A DNA stretch of 64,000 nucleotides from DASPKM01 sp035628135 (lineage in GTDB: Bacteria > Bacteroidota > Bacteroidia > Chitinophagales > Chitinophagaceae). The stretch covers positions 62,001 through 126,000 of the forward strand of contig DASPKM010000009.1 in NCBI GenBank assembly GCA_035628135.1, given 5' to 3'. Shown piece after piece: positions 7,363 to 15,929 of the stretch (position 1 is its first letter; every line of letters begins with the position of its first letter). The position numbers and the translations under genes are program-made. Under the pieces are notes generated by a model that had not been told where the DNA came from, made no database searches, and saw only the letters and a program-made list of their open reading frames with translations.

Positions 7363-9999
7363 ATGAGAAAACTCTTACTCTTCGCTATTTTTTCCATTAC
7401 AGTCTTATCGATACAAGCCCAATTCCCCGGCGGCGGACGCCCGGGAGGAGGCAACGGCCAATCTATGAACATGGGCCGTGTGTATGGAAAGATAGTGGAA
7501 GCCAAGACCAATAAAGGATTGGAAGGCGTGTCCGTTCAATTCATACAAAACAAGTTCGACACGGTGACCCGCAAACGAAAAGACACCGTTCTCGCGGGGA
7601 TGTTCACCCGGAATAATGGAGACTTCGCACTGGAAAGCCTGCCGATGTTCGGCAATTTCCGCCTGAAGATCTCTGCCATCGGCTTCAAACCCATCGAACA
7701 GAAAGTGGCTTTTGAAATGAAAGGTGGCGACATGAGCCAGGCGCTCTCCGCAATAGACAAAGACCTCGGCAATATTAAAATGGACGCCGACGCACAGGTG
7801 CTGGAGCAGGTAACGGTTTCCGGACAGAAATCGCTGGTGCAATTGGGCGTTGACCGCAAAGTTTTCAATGTAGAAAGAAACATGGGCTCTGTTGGAGGAA
7901 CAGCGGTAGACGTAATGCGCAACGTTCCTTCAGTGTCCGTTGACATCGATGGCAATGTAACGCTGCGTAACAACAGCCCCCAGATATTTGTAGATGGCAG
8001 GCCCTCTACCCTTACGCTCGAGCAAATTCCCGCGGACGCCATCGCCAGCATCGAGATCATCACCAACCCTTCCGCGAAGTTCGACGCATCTGGCGGAACA
8101 GCAGGCATATTGAACATCGTATTGAAAAAGAACCGCAAGGCCGGTTATAATGGAAACCTGCGCGCCGGCATCGACTCCCGCTTAAGGGCAAACCTCGGCG
8201 GCGACATCAACGTTCGCCAGGGAAAAGTGAACGTGTTTGCCAATACCAATTTCAACCAGCGTAAATCCATCGCCAATGGAACCACCGACAGGCTCACGCT
8301 GAACACAACACCGAATTCGATCAGCCACCAGGTAGACAGGAACGAAAGCAGGGGCCAGTTTGCCTTTGCAAGGCTGGGAATGGATTATTTCATCGACAAC
8401 CGCAATACCATTACTATATCGGGCATGCATGTACGCGGCAAATTTGAACCGTTTACACAAACCGATCTTTTCTATAACCGCGTGGGCAGCGGCAAGGCCG
8501 ATACATTGGCCCAGCGCCTGGCCACAGTGGAAACCGGGTTCCGCAACGTAGGCGGCATGATGAGCTTCAAGCACAACTTCCCCAAGGCAGGTAAAGAGTG
8601 GACCGCCGACATCAATTTCAACAGGAGCAGGAACAACAACTTCAATACGCTGGTGTCTAATACTTATGCGTACCAGGGCGGACCGCTGCTGGGAACATAC
8701 ACGCAGCTGCAGGATGGCGGCGGCACCAATAAGTTCATCACTTTTCAAACAGACTTCACCAATCCCTTGGGCGATAAATCCAAATTTGAAACCGGTTTCA
8801 GGATGACACGCCGCAATGTGGACAGCAGGAACATCATCAGCGTACGCCTGCCCAATGCAACGGTCAAGGAAGTTGATTCGCTTTCATCGCACTATAAGAA
8901 CAATGAGGAGATCTATGCTGCATACGGCACTTATTCAAACCAGCACAAGAACCTGGGTTATCAATTGGGATTGCGTGTAGAGAACTCTGAATACGAGGGC
9001 GACCTGATCAGGAAGTTCTCAGGCAAGGACTCCGTTACTTCGTTCAGCAATAATTTCCCTATCAGTCTTTTCCCAAGCGTGTTCCTTTCGCAGAAATTGA
9101 AGAACGACCAGGAACTGCAATTGAACTATACGCGCAGGATCAACAGGCCAAACTTCTTCCAGTTGTTCCCTTTCATCGATTTTTCAGATTCGCTGAACCT
9201 CAGCCAGGGCAATCCAAACCTAAGGCCGGAGTTCACCAACTCCATCGAGGCTTCTTATCAAAAATTGTTCAAAGGCAACAGCAGCATTTTGATCAGCGCA
9301 TATTATAAAAATACCAACGACCTTATTACCCGCTATGCATACGATACGGTGTTGACCGGTCAAAAGCGCATCATCAACAGTTTTATCAATGCCAACTCCA
9401 GCAATGTGTTCGGATTGGAATTTACCATGAGGAACTCATTGGCCAAATGGTGGGAACTGAATACCAACCTGAACCTGTTCTCTTCCAAGATCAACACCGA
9501 AGATCCCGCGATTAACGAACAGGAAAGATTGTACAGCTTCTTCGGAAAGCTGAACAACAATTTCAGGCTGCCGCATAATATTACCATCCAGCTTACAGGT
9601 GATTATACTTCCAAGACCATTCTGCCTCCGGGTGGAAGCGGTGGCGGCCGTGGCGGCTTCGGTGGTGGTGGCGGTTTCTTTGGTCAATCGCAGTCTACTT
9701 CACAGGGATACATCAGGCCGAACTATGGTGTTGACATCGCGGTACGGTATGAGTTCCTGAAAGAGCGCCGCGCATCCATTTCACTGAGCATGAACGACGT
9801 GTTCAAGACAAGGCGCAGCAATATTCACTCTGAAGCCCCATCGTTTATACAGGATGCATTCCGCCGCAGGGATGCGCAGATACTGAGACTGAATTTCAGC
9901 TGGCGCTTCGGTAAGTTCGACGCTACTTTGTTCAAGCGTAAGAATTTGAGAGGAGAGCAGGAAGGAATGCAGGGTGGCATGCAGGGAGTGCAGCAGTAA
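7363..9999 (+). CDS. TonB-dependent receptor-like outer-membrane beta-barrel protein with CarboxypepD regulatory domain
   Basis: An 878-residue outer-membrane protein. A signal peptide (MRKLLLFAIFSITVLSIQAQ) and a glycine-rich mature N-terminus are followed by a carboxypeptidase-regulatory-like beta domain (GRVYGKIVEAKTNKGLEGVSV). Next is a plug-like domain (VDVMRNVPSVSVD, IFVDGRPSTL, IEIITNPSAKFDASGGTAGILNIVLKK), then a long barrel (OMP_b-brl_3 type). A surface-loop candidate at about residue 760-775 is a run of Gly (GGSGGGRGGFGGGGG), and the C-terminus has GMQGGMQG repeats. No SusD partner is adjacent, so this is probably not a glycan-uptake SusCD pair; the ligand is unknown. ATG 7363 is chosen because the signal peptide starts there. 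An in-frame ATG at 7318 would add 15 residues. Confidence 0.9.
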   Translation: MRKLLLFAIFSITVLSIQAQFPGGGRPGGGNGQSMNMGRVYGKIVEAKTNKGLEGVSVQFIQNKFDTVTRKRKDTVLAGMFTRNNGDFALESLPMFGNFRLKISAIGFKPIEQKVAFEMKGGDMSQALSAIDKDLGNIKMDADAQVLEQVTVSGQKSLVQLGVDRKVFNVERNMGSVGGTAVDVMRNVPSVSVDIDGNVTLRNNSPQIFVDGRPSTLTLEQIPADAIASIEIITNPSAKFDASGGTAGILNIVLKKNRKAGYNGNLRAGIDSRLRANLGGDINVRQGKVNVFANTNFNQRKSIANGTTDRLTLNTTPNSISHQVDRNESRGQFAFARLGMDYFIDNRNTITISGMHVRGKFEPFTQTDLFYNRVGSGKADTLAQRLATVETGFRNVGGMMSFKHNFPKAGKEWTADINFNRSRNNNFNTLVSNTYAYQGGPLLGTYTQLQDGGGTNKFITFQTDFTNPLGDKSKFETGFRMTRRNVDSRNIISVRLPNATVKEVDSLSSHYKNNEEIYAAYGTYSNQHKNLGYQLGLRVENSEYEGDLIRKFSGKDSVTSFSNNFPISLFPSVFLSQKLKNDQELQLNYTRRINRPNFFQLFPFIDFSDSLNLSQGNPNLRPEFTNSIEASYQKLFKGNSSILISAYYKNTNDLITRYAYDTVLTGQKRIINSFINANSSNVFGLEFTMRNSLAKWWELNTNLNLFSSKINTEDPAINEQERLYSFFGKLNNNFRLPHNITIQLTGDYTSKTILPPGGSGGGRGGFGGGGGFFGQSQSTSQGYIRPNYGVDIAVRYEFLKERRASISLSMNDVFKTRRSNIHSEAPSFIQDAFRRRDAQILRLNFSWRFGKFDATLFKRKNLRGEQEGMQGGMQGVQQ

Positions 10000-10010
10000 G
10001 CTACAAACTT

Positions 10011-10031
10011 ACCTGCCGGTGGGCAGGTTTT
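10011..10031 (+). terminator. Intrinsic terminator after the TonB-type barrel gene
   Basis: A 7-bp stem (ACCTGCC at 10011-10017, GGCAGGT at 10022-10028) with a GGTG loop, followed by a short T run, lies 11 bases after the stop codon at 9999. Confidence 0.65.
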
Positions 10032-10107
10032 GCAAATGTGCAGATATGCGAATTGAGCAATAGCTTTAGCCGTTAGCATATACTCAATCTGCGTCTGCAC
10101 ATTTGCA
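10031..10107. repeat. Imperfect long inverted repeat between convergent genes
   Basis: Left arm 10031-10057 and right arm 10083-10107 share TGCAAATGTGCAGA at one end and ATTGAG at the other in inverted orientation. It lies between the stops of the plus-strand barrel gene and the minus-strand binding-protein gene. It could form a large cruciform or act as a bidirectional terminator. A loosely similar segment with ACATTTGCA and ATCTGCACAT occurs at about 53710-53732. Confidence 0.55.
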
Positions 10108-10110
10108 TTT

Positions 10111-11736
10111 TTATTTTCTGAGATATCTCAGCTCCAATAGATTTAATCCATTCGGTTCAAAGCCCGTTACGTTCGGTTGCACCAGCCTGATCACTTCATC
10201 GTACCACAGCGGAATTACGGGCGCATCTTTAATGATGATCTGGTCCATCTGACGGTAAAGCGATAATCTTTTCTGATAGTCTTCTTCGATCAATGATTGT
10301 TCATACAAAGCATCGAATTGCGGGTTGCGATAACGCGTATAATTAGGCGGCGCGGGATTCTTGGAGTAAAAACAACTGAGGTAATTTTCCGCATCGGGAT
10401 AGTCGGCAATCCAGCTTCCACGGAAAAAAGATGCGGTGGATTTCGCAGTTTGCTCAAGCAAGAAACTCTTTTGAACGGCTTCTACCTGTACTTTCAATCC
10501 AACGTCTTCCAGTTCCTTTGCGATAAAGCTGGCGAGGTCGGCATAAATAGGAATGGTCAGCAACTTGATGGCAGGTAATCCTTTTCCCTCGGGATAGCCT
10601 GCTTCGCGCAGCAATTGCCTGGAAAGCTGGGGATTGAAATGATATCCCTTTACAATCGATGAATCGAATGAAGGAAGCCCTGCGGGAACAAAGCCACTTT
10701 CAGCTGGAATACCGATAGAATTGCGCAGGTACATCATCATCTTTCTTCTATCAAAACCATAGTTGATGGCGGCGCGGATCTTTTGCATGCGTAGGGGAGA
10801 ATTTTTTACAAGCGCATTCTCCGGGTCTACTAATATGCCGAGGTATTCCGTATTAAGATATGGATGCTTGGATAGGCGGATCTTACCGTTCCAATCCTTC
10901 CGCAGTTCTCCGCTGCGCGTAAGCACCTCATCTTTGAAGGATGCATCGATATCGTTCACAAAATCGAGCTGCTGTTGCTGGAATAATAAAAATTCAGTGG
11001 CCTTGCTATCGTAAAAAGTTATTTTAATGGCATCGAGGTAAGGCAATTGCCGCCCATTGGAATCTTTTTCAAAATATTGTTCGTTTTTCAGCATTATCAA
11101 TGCTTGTCCCTCTTCCCAGGACTTAAATTGAAAAGGGCCGGTGCCGCAGGGATGGCTCCTGAAATCCTTGCCATGTTTTTCCACTACTTCCTTAGGAACA
11201 ATTGAACAGTACTGCATGCTCAGCAAGCCAAGTATGGGATTGAAAGGCCTTGCCAGTTTCAATTGAAAAGTGGAATCGTCTAATGCTTTAAAAGGCTGCA
11301 CGGAATCAACGCGGTTGTTGAATATCCATGCGCCGCTGCTGGCGGTGGCGGGGTCGATAATGCGCCGGTAACTGTATTCTACATCGTACGCCGTCATCCT
11401 TCTCCCCTTTCCCTGGGGGAATGCGTCGTTGTCGTGGAAGAATACGCCGGGGCGTAAGTGGAAAATATACGTGAGGCGGTCTTCGCTTACATCCCATCGG
11501 TACGCCAGGGACGGAACAATGTTCAGCTTGTTGTCGGTTTCTACAAGCGTATTATACAATTGATGAACAGCCCAGATGATGGACTGGTTCTTCGCGAATG
11601 CGGGATCGAGTGTGGCGATGCCGGTGGCTTCGTTGTATCGGAAAACCTGTTTATCATGCGCTTTTTTCGAATAGCAGGATGACAACAATCCACCGAACAG
11701 CAAACAAAGCAACCAAATATTATATTTACAGGTCAT
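10111..11736 (-). CDS. Oligopeptide ABC transporter substrate-binding lipoprotein (SBP_bac_5 family)
   Basis: A 541-residue protein of the DppA/OppA-type extracellular solute-binding family 5. The N-terminus is a lipoprotein signal (LLFGGLLSSC), so the mature protein is tethered. Family features include the LDPAFAKN start of the mature domain, PSLAYRWDVSEDRLTYIFHLRPGVFFHD, the GTGPFQFKSW motif and AAINYGFDR. No ATP-binding or permease gene is adjacent, so it must use a transporter encoded elsewhere or act independently. The start at MTCKYN is preferred over an ATG five codons earlier because it gives a compact lipoprotein signal. It diverges from the M1 aminopeptidase gene, and a peptide-use link between the two is plausible but unproven. 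Confidence 0.88.
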   Translation of the reverse strand: MTCKYNIWLLCLLFGGLLSSCYSKKAHDKQVFRYNEATGIATLDPAFAKNQSIIWAVHQLYNTLVETDNKLNIVPSLAYRWDVSEDRLTYIFHLRPGVFFHDNDAFPQGKGRRMTAYDVEYSYRRIIDPATASSGAWIFNNRVDSVQPFKALDDSTFQLKLARPFNPILGLLSMQYCSIVPKEVVEKHGKDFRSHPCGTGPFQFKSWEEGQALIMLKNEQYFEKDSNGRQLPYLDAIKITFYDSKATEFLLFQQQQLDFVNDIDASFKDEVLTRSGELRKDWNGKIRLSKHPYLNTEYLGILVDPENALVKNSPLRMQKIRAAINYGFDRRKMMMYLRNSIGIPAESGFVPAGLPSFDSSIVKGYHFNPQLSRQLLREAGYPEGKGLPAIKLLTIPIYADLASFIAKELEDVGLKVQVEAVQKSFLLEQTAKSTASFFRGSWIADYPDAENYLSCFYSKNPAPPNYTRYRNPQFDALYEQSLIEEDYQKRLSLYRQMDQIIIKDAPVIPLWYDEVIRLVQPNVTGFEPNGLNLLELRYLRK

Positions 11737-11800
11737 GTTATCGGAATACACTTTAAATTTAATGCTTCAAAATACACCAACCGTGCGAAAAAAATTGTTT

Positions 11801-13519
11801 ATGCACTCCTTAACGATCCTGCGCTCAGCGGTATGCCTTACGCTACTGGCCCTTTGCCTTCCCATTATATCCCGCGCACAACCATTGAGCCAGAAAAAAC
11901 AATTTACCCGGCAGGACTCGCTAAGAGGCACCATCACGCCGGAACGCTCCTGGTGGGATGCCACGCAATACAACATCCAGGTTACGCCCAATTACGAGCA
12001 AAAGACCATCAAGGGTGTAAATGAAATCAGGTTCACGGTGCTCAGCAGCGGCAATAAAATGCAATTGGACCTGCAGCAACCGATGGAAATAAAATCCATT
12101 ACCTGGAACAACAATACGCTTTCGTATACCCGCGATGGCAATGTGTATTATGTAAGCTTTCCTTCCATGCTGGCCAAAGGCAATAAAGAATCCATAACCG
12201 TAACGTTCGAAGGCAAGCCGCGTGAGGCGGTGCGGCCTCCCTGGGATGGCGGCTGGATCTGGAGAAAGGATGAAAAAGGCCGCCCCTGGATGAGCGTAGC
12301 CTGCCAGGGATTGGGCGCCAGCGTATGGTATCCCTGCAAAGACCACCAAAGCGATGAACCCGAAGGCGCTACCCTAACCATGACCGTTGCGGACACCCTG
12401 GTAGCGGTGGGCAATGGACGGTTGCAAAGCAAGAAAATGAATAATGACGGCACGGCCACTTATACCTGGGCCGTAACGAACCCCATCAATAACTATAATA
12501 TCATTCCTTATATCGGCAAATATGTAACCTGGCACGAAGACTATGCGGGCGAAAAAGGAAAGCTGGATTGTGATTACTGGGTGCTCGATTACAATCTTGA
12601 GAAGGCTACCAAACAATTTACACAGACTCCAAAAATGCTGAAGTGCTTCGAGCGTTGGTTCGGGCCCTATCCCTTTTATGAAGATGGGTTCAAGCTGGTT
12701 GAATCGCCGCACCTCGGCATGGAACACCAAAGCGCCGTGGCTTATGGTAATAAATACCAGAATGGGTACTTGGGAAAAGACCTTTCCGCCAGTGGCTGGG
12801 GATTGAAGTGGGACTTCATCCTCATACACGAAAGCGGCCACGAATGGTTTGCCAACAACATCACCACCAAGGACATTGCCGATATGTGGGTGCACGAAGG
12901 CTTTACCAATTATTCAGAGACCATCTTCACCGAATGCGAATTCGGCAAGGAAGCCGGCATTGACTATGTGACCGGTACGCGCAGGCTGATAGAAAACGAC
13001 ATGCCCATCATTGGCCATTACGGCGTTAACCAGGAAGGCAGCGGCGATATGTATTACAAGGGCGGGAACATGCTGCACACCATCCGGCAGGTATTCAGCA
13101 GCGACGAGGCCTTCCGCCAGATGCTGCGCGGCATGAACAAGGATTTCTACCACAAGACAGTTACCAGCAAAGAAGTGGAAAATTACATCAGCAGCAAGGC
13201 AAAAACAGACCTTTCAAAAGTGTTCGACCAATATTTACGTACCACGCAGATACCTGCGCTGGAATATTATTTTATTGCCGATGAGAAAGACGCCACCAAA
13301 ACGCGGCTGTATTTCCGCTGGATCGACTGTGTAAAGGGCTTTAACCTGCCCGTGCGGGTGCAGCTTGGCAAGGAGGGCCAGCAACTGATAAAGCCGGTAG
13401 ATACGGAGTGGAAATACATTGTCATATCCTCCCAACCGGACCAACTACCGAACATCGTTAACCGGGAATATTATATAAGATGGGTTGAGAATCGTAAAAT
13501 TGTTCCGCCTGGTAAATAG
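11801..13519 (+). CDS. Secreted M1 family metallo-aminopeptidase
   Basis: A zinc aminopeptidase of about 572 residues. A signal peptide (ILRSAVCLTLLALCLPIISRAQ) precedes the N-terminal beta-saddle domain and the thermolysin-like domain. The zinc site is HESGH (His343, His347 from this start) with Glu366 in WVHEGF, 19 residues after the second His, as in M1 enzymes. The substrate-anchoring motif normally written GxMEN reads GMEHQ here. The C-terminal HEAT-like domain of large M1 enzymes is absent; the protein ends soon after the catalytic half. Earlier in-frame ATGs at 11735 and 11762 exist. I prefer 11801 because it leaves room for the divergent promoter and begins close to the hydrophobic core. 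The flippase gene follows 21 bases later. Confidence 0.9.
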   Translation: MHSLTILRSAVCLTLLALCLPIISRAQPLSQKKQFTRQDSLRGTITPERSWWDATQYNIQVTPNYEQKTIKGVNEIRFTVLSSGNKMQLDLQQPMEIKSITWNNNTLSYTRDGNVYYVSFPSMLAKGNKESITVTFEGKPREAVRPPWDGGWIWRKDEKGRPWMSVACQGLGASVWYPCKDHQSDEPEGATLTMTVADTLVAVGNGRLQSKKMNNDGTATYTWAVTNPINNYNIIPYIGKYVTWHEDYAGEKGKLDCDYWVLDYNLEKATKQFTQTPKMLKCFERWFGPYPFYEDGFKLVESPHLGMEHQSAVAYGNKYQNGYLGKDLSASGWGLKWDFILIHESGHEWFANNITTKDIADMWVHEGFTNYSETIFTECEFGKEAGIDYVTGTRRLIENDMPIIGHYGVNQEGSGDMYYKGGNMLHTIRQVFSSDEAFRQMLRGMNKDFYHKTVTSKEVENYISSKAKTDLSKVFDQYLRTTQIPALEYYFIADEKDATKTRLYFRWIDCVKGFNLPVRVQLGKEGQQLIKPVDTEWKYIVISSQPDQLPNIVNREYYIRWVENRKIVPPGK

Positions 13520-13540
13520 ATCAGGGATTAATTTTACCGA

Positions 13541-15049
13541 ATGAGCACCATCCGCAGGCAGAGCATTATTTCCACGCTGCTTATTTATACCGGCTTTGTT
13601 TTTGGCGCCATCAATACCTATTTATTCACCCAACATGAATTGTTCACCAATTCATTTACGCTGGAACAATATGGGCTCACGCGTGCATTTATCGTAACCG
13701 GGCATTTCCTGTACGGCTTCGCCAGCTTTGGACTGGCGCCGGTGATCTATAAATTCTTTCCTTATTACAGGGACAACCTGAAGGGCAAGGCCAATGACCT
13801 GTTAAGCATTGCACTGGTGCTGGCCCTTGTGGGATTTATCCTTACCACTATTGCCGGCGTCATTTTCGAGCCGTTGATCGTGCGCAAGTTCTCGGCAAAA
13901 TCACCGCTGCTGGTGCAGTATTATTTATGGATATTTCCCTTCTTGTTCTTCTATTTGTTCTTTTCGATATTGGAAGCGTATGCGTGGAGCCTGAGAAAAA
14001 CCATTTTGCCAAATTTTCTTAAGGAAGCAGGATTTCGCATTTCCACTACCCTGCTGATCATATTATTTCTTGCGGGCGGTATTTATTTTCCCTTGTTCAT
14101 CAAGCTGTTCTCCTTCCTGTACGCGTTTAGCTTTTTTGTGCTGCTGATCTACCTGGTGCGCCTGAAGGAATTCAATTTCACGCTGAGTATCAGCAAGGTC
14201 ACCAAAAAATTTTGGAGAAAGATGGGCACGTTGATGTTGTTCGTGTATGCGGGCATGATCATCAATGTAACGGCTTCCAGCATCGACAGCTTTACCATTG
14301 CGAGCTATGTGCCGGAAGCGCTCACCTATTTAGCAGTATATGATTTCAGTACGTATATCTGCAGCCTGGTGCAGGCGCCGCAGCGAAGTATTATTTCCAT
14401 CAGCACGCCGGTGCTCTCGCAGGCGTGGAAGGACAAGGATTTCCGCACGTTGAGAAAAGTGTATAGCCGGTCGAGCATCAACCTGTTGATGGTGGCATTG
14501 TTCATTTTCCTGCTGATATGGCTGAATTACGATTATGCCATCGAAATTTTCGGATTGAACCCGACTTTGAAGGCGGGTAAGATGGTGGTGCTGTTATTAA
14601 GCCTGAAGTTCATTATCGACATGGGCACGGGTGTAAATGCGCAGATCATCGGCACTTCTACATTCTGGCGTTTTGAATTCATGTCGGGCGTCATCCTTCT
14701 TTTGCTGGCGATTCCGCTGAATATAATATTGGTAAAAAGATTTCATATAGAAGGCGCGGCCTGGTCGAGCCTAATAGCGTATACGGTATATAATATCGTA
14801 CGATTATGGTTCCTGTGGTGGAAGTTTAAGATGCAGCCTTTTACGGTCAATACATTTTATGTAATTGTGCACGCGCTGGCATGCTATGCCATTTGCTACA
14901 TTGCGTTCAGAAGCCTGAATGATTTTGGCGGAATGGTATTGAGAAGCGCCGTGTTTGTGGTGCTGTTTGCTGTAACTGCGTATTACTTTAAGTTATCGCC
15001 TGATATTGATCCTGTAATAAGGTCGGTGAGAAAAAAACTAAGAATTTAG
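13541..15049 (+). CDS. Polysaccharide/lipid-linked oligosaccharide flippase (Wzx/MATE-like)
   Basis: A 502-residue integral membrane protein with about 14 predicted hydrophobic segments spread along its length. It fits the polysaccharide biosynthesis / oligosaccharide flippase part of the MOP superfamily, which moves lipid-linked sugars across the inner membrane. Supporting features are the N-terminal segment ISTLLIYTGFVFGAINTYLF, basic loops between helices, and a C-terminal pair of membrane segments followed by a short basic tail. It lies 21 bases downstream of the M1 aminopeptidase, so co-transcription is likely, although no glycosyltransferases are nearby. Its last four bases overlap the end of the convergent NlpC/P60 gene. 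The substrate cannot be read from sequence. Confidence 0.85.
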   Translation: MSTIRRQSIISTLLIYTGFVFGAINTYLFTQHELFTNSFTLEQYGLTRAFIVTGHFLYGFASFGLAPVIYKFFPYYRDNLKGKANDLLSIALVLALVGFILTTIAGVIFEPLIVRKFSAKSPLLVQYYLWIFPFLFFYLFFSILEAYAWSLRKTILPNFLKEAGFRISTTLLIILFLAGGIYFPLFIKLFSFLYAFSFFVLLIYLVRLKEFNFTLSISKVTKKFWRKMGTLMLFVYAGMIINVTASSIDSFTIASYVPEALTYLAVYDFSTYICSLVQAPQRSIISISTPVLSQAWKDKDFRTLRKVYSRSSINLLMVALFIFLLIWLNYDYAIEIFGLNPTLKAGKMVVLLLSLKFIIDMGTGVNAQIIGTSTFWRFEFMSGVILLLLAIPLNIILVKRFHIEGAAWSSLIAYTVYNIVRLWFLWWKFKMQPFTVNTFYVIVHALACYAICYIAFRSLNDFGGMVLRSAVFVVLFAVTAYYFKLSPDIDPVIRSVRKKLRI

Positions 15050-15720
15050 AACCTTCCCGCTCCCGCGTACCGCTTTGTAAAATATTCTTCCGAGAGGTCG
15101 CTGATCATTACCCCGCTGGAAGTAGATGCGTGGATGAATTTATTATTGCACAGGTAAATGCCTACGTGTGAAATGCTTCTTCCCCTTGTTTTAAAGAACA
15201 CGAGGTCGCCTTGCTGCAGCTGCGTTTTTCTAATACGCCTGGTATCGCTGTATTGTTCGCGGCATGTGCGTGAAATAACCAGTCCATACATGCTGTTGAA
15301 AAATGATTGCACAAAGGCCGAACAATCGATACCCGTTTTATCGCTCCCTCCGAGGCGGTAGCGCGTTCCATACCATTCTTCTAAAAAGTTTAAAAGGCGG
15401 TCGTCCAGTTCTTCCACCGGGGCATCGAGCAGGATGGCATATTTGAAGCGGAGCGTAGGGAAAACCTCAATGGCTTCCGCGGTATTGATGGTATGCGATG
15501 CTTTGTCGGAATTTATTTTCTCCACTTTGGCAGGAGGCGGGAGCGGATTATCCGTGCCAGGCCTGAACGAGATATGTTCTATGAATGCAGGGGAATTAGT
15601 AGAAGAAGTCATCCGCTTTTCCTGCCTGGGTTCTGCAGGAGCGGAGGCCTTTTTCACTGTACTGCAACTGGCCAATACGCCAGAGGCTATAATACTTGCT
15701 ATGATTAGGACGAGCCTCAA
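15046..15720 (-). CDS. NlpC/P60 (C40) cell-wall peptidase lipoprotein
   Basis: A 224-residue lipoprotein (lipobox GVLASC, Cys19) with an NlpC/P60 domain in the C-terminal half. NlpC/P60 enzymes cleave stem-peptide bonds in peptidoglycan. The catalytic Cys133 lies in TGIDCSAF and His185 in ISHVGIYL; a third polar residue follows in KFIHAS. The stretch TCREQY is also typical. Residues 20-100 are a low-complexity Pro/Ser linker that probably spans the periplasm. The gene is transcribed toward the flippase gene, and the two ends overlap by four bases. Confidence 0.92.
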   Translation of the reverse strand: MRLVLIIASIIASGVLASCSTVKKASAPAEPRQEKRMTSSTNSPAFIEHISFRPGTDNPLPPPAKVEKINSDKASHTINTAEAIEVFPTLRFKYAILLDAPVEELDDRLLNFLEEWYGTRYRLGGSDKTGIDCSAFVQSFFNSMYGLVISRTCREQYSDTRRIRKTQLQQGDLVFFKTRGRSISHVGIYLCNNKFIHASTSSGVMISDLSEEYFTKRYAGAGRF

Positions 15721-15929
15721 TGAGGTGTTTTTGATAGAAACATTGGTTCGCGGCTAAGATAGCAATTATTACGCCAAATAGCAAGTAATCAACCCACTGA
15801 TTACTAAGGGTGACCCCATAATTTGCCATCGGCAATTACCATTAAAATAGTTACACACCACTGTGGAAAGTTTATGACGGGTTTCACTTCTCAATGTTGG
15901 AAATTGACGGAAATTTGCCGACTACCGTT

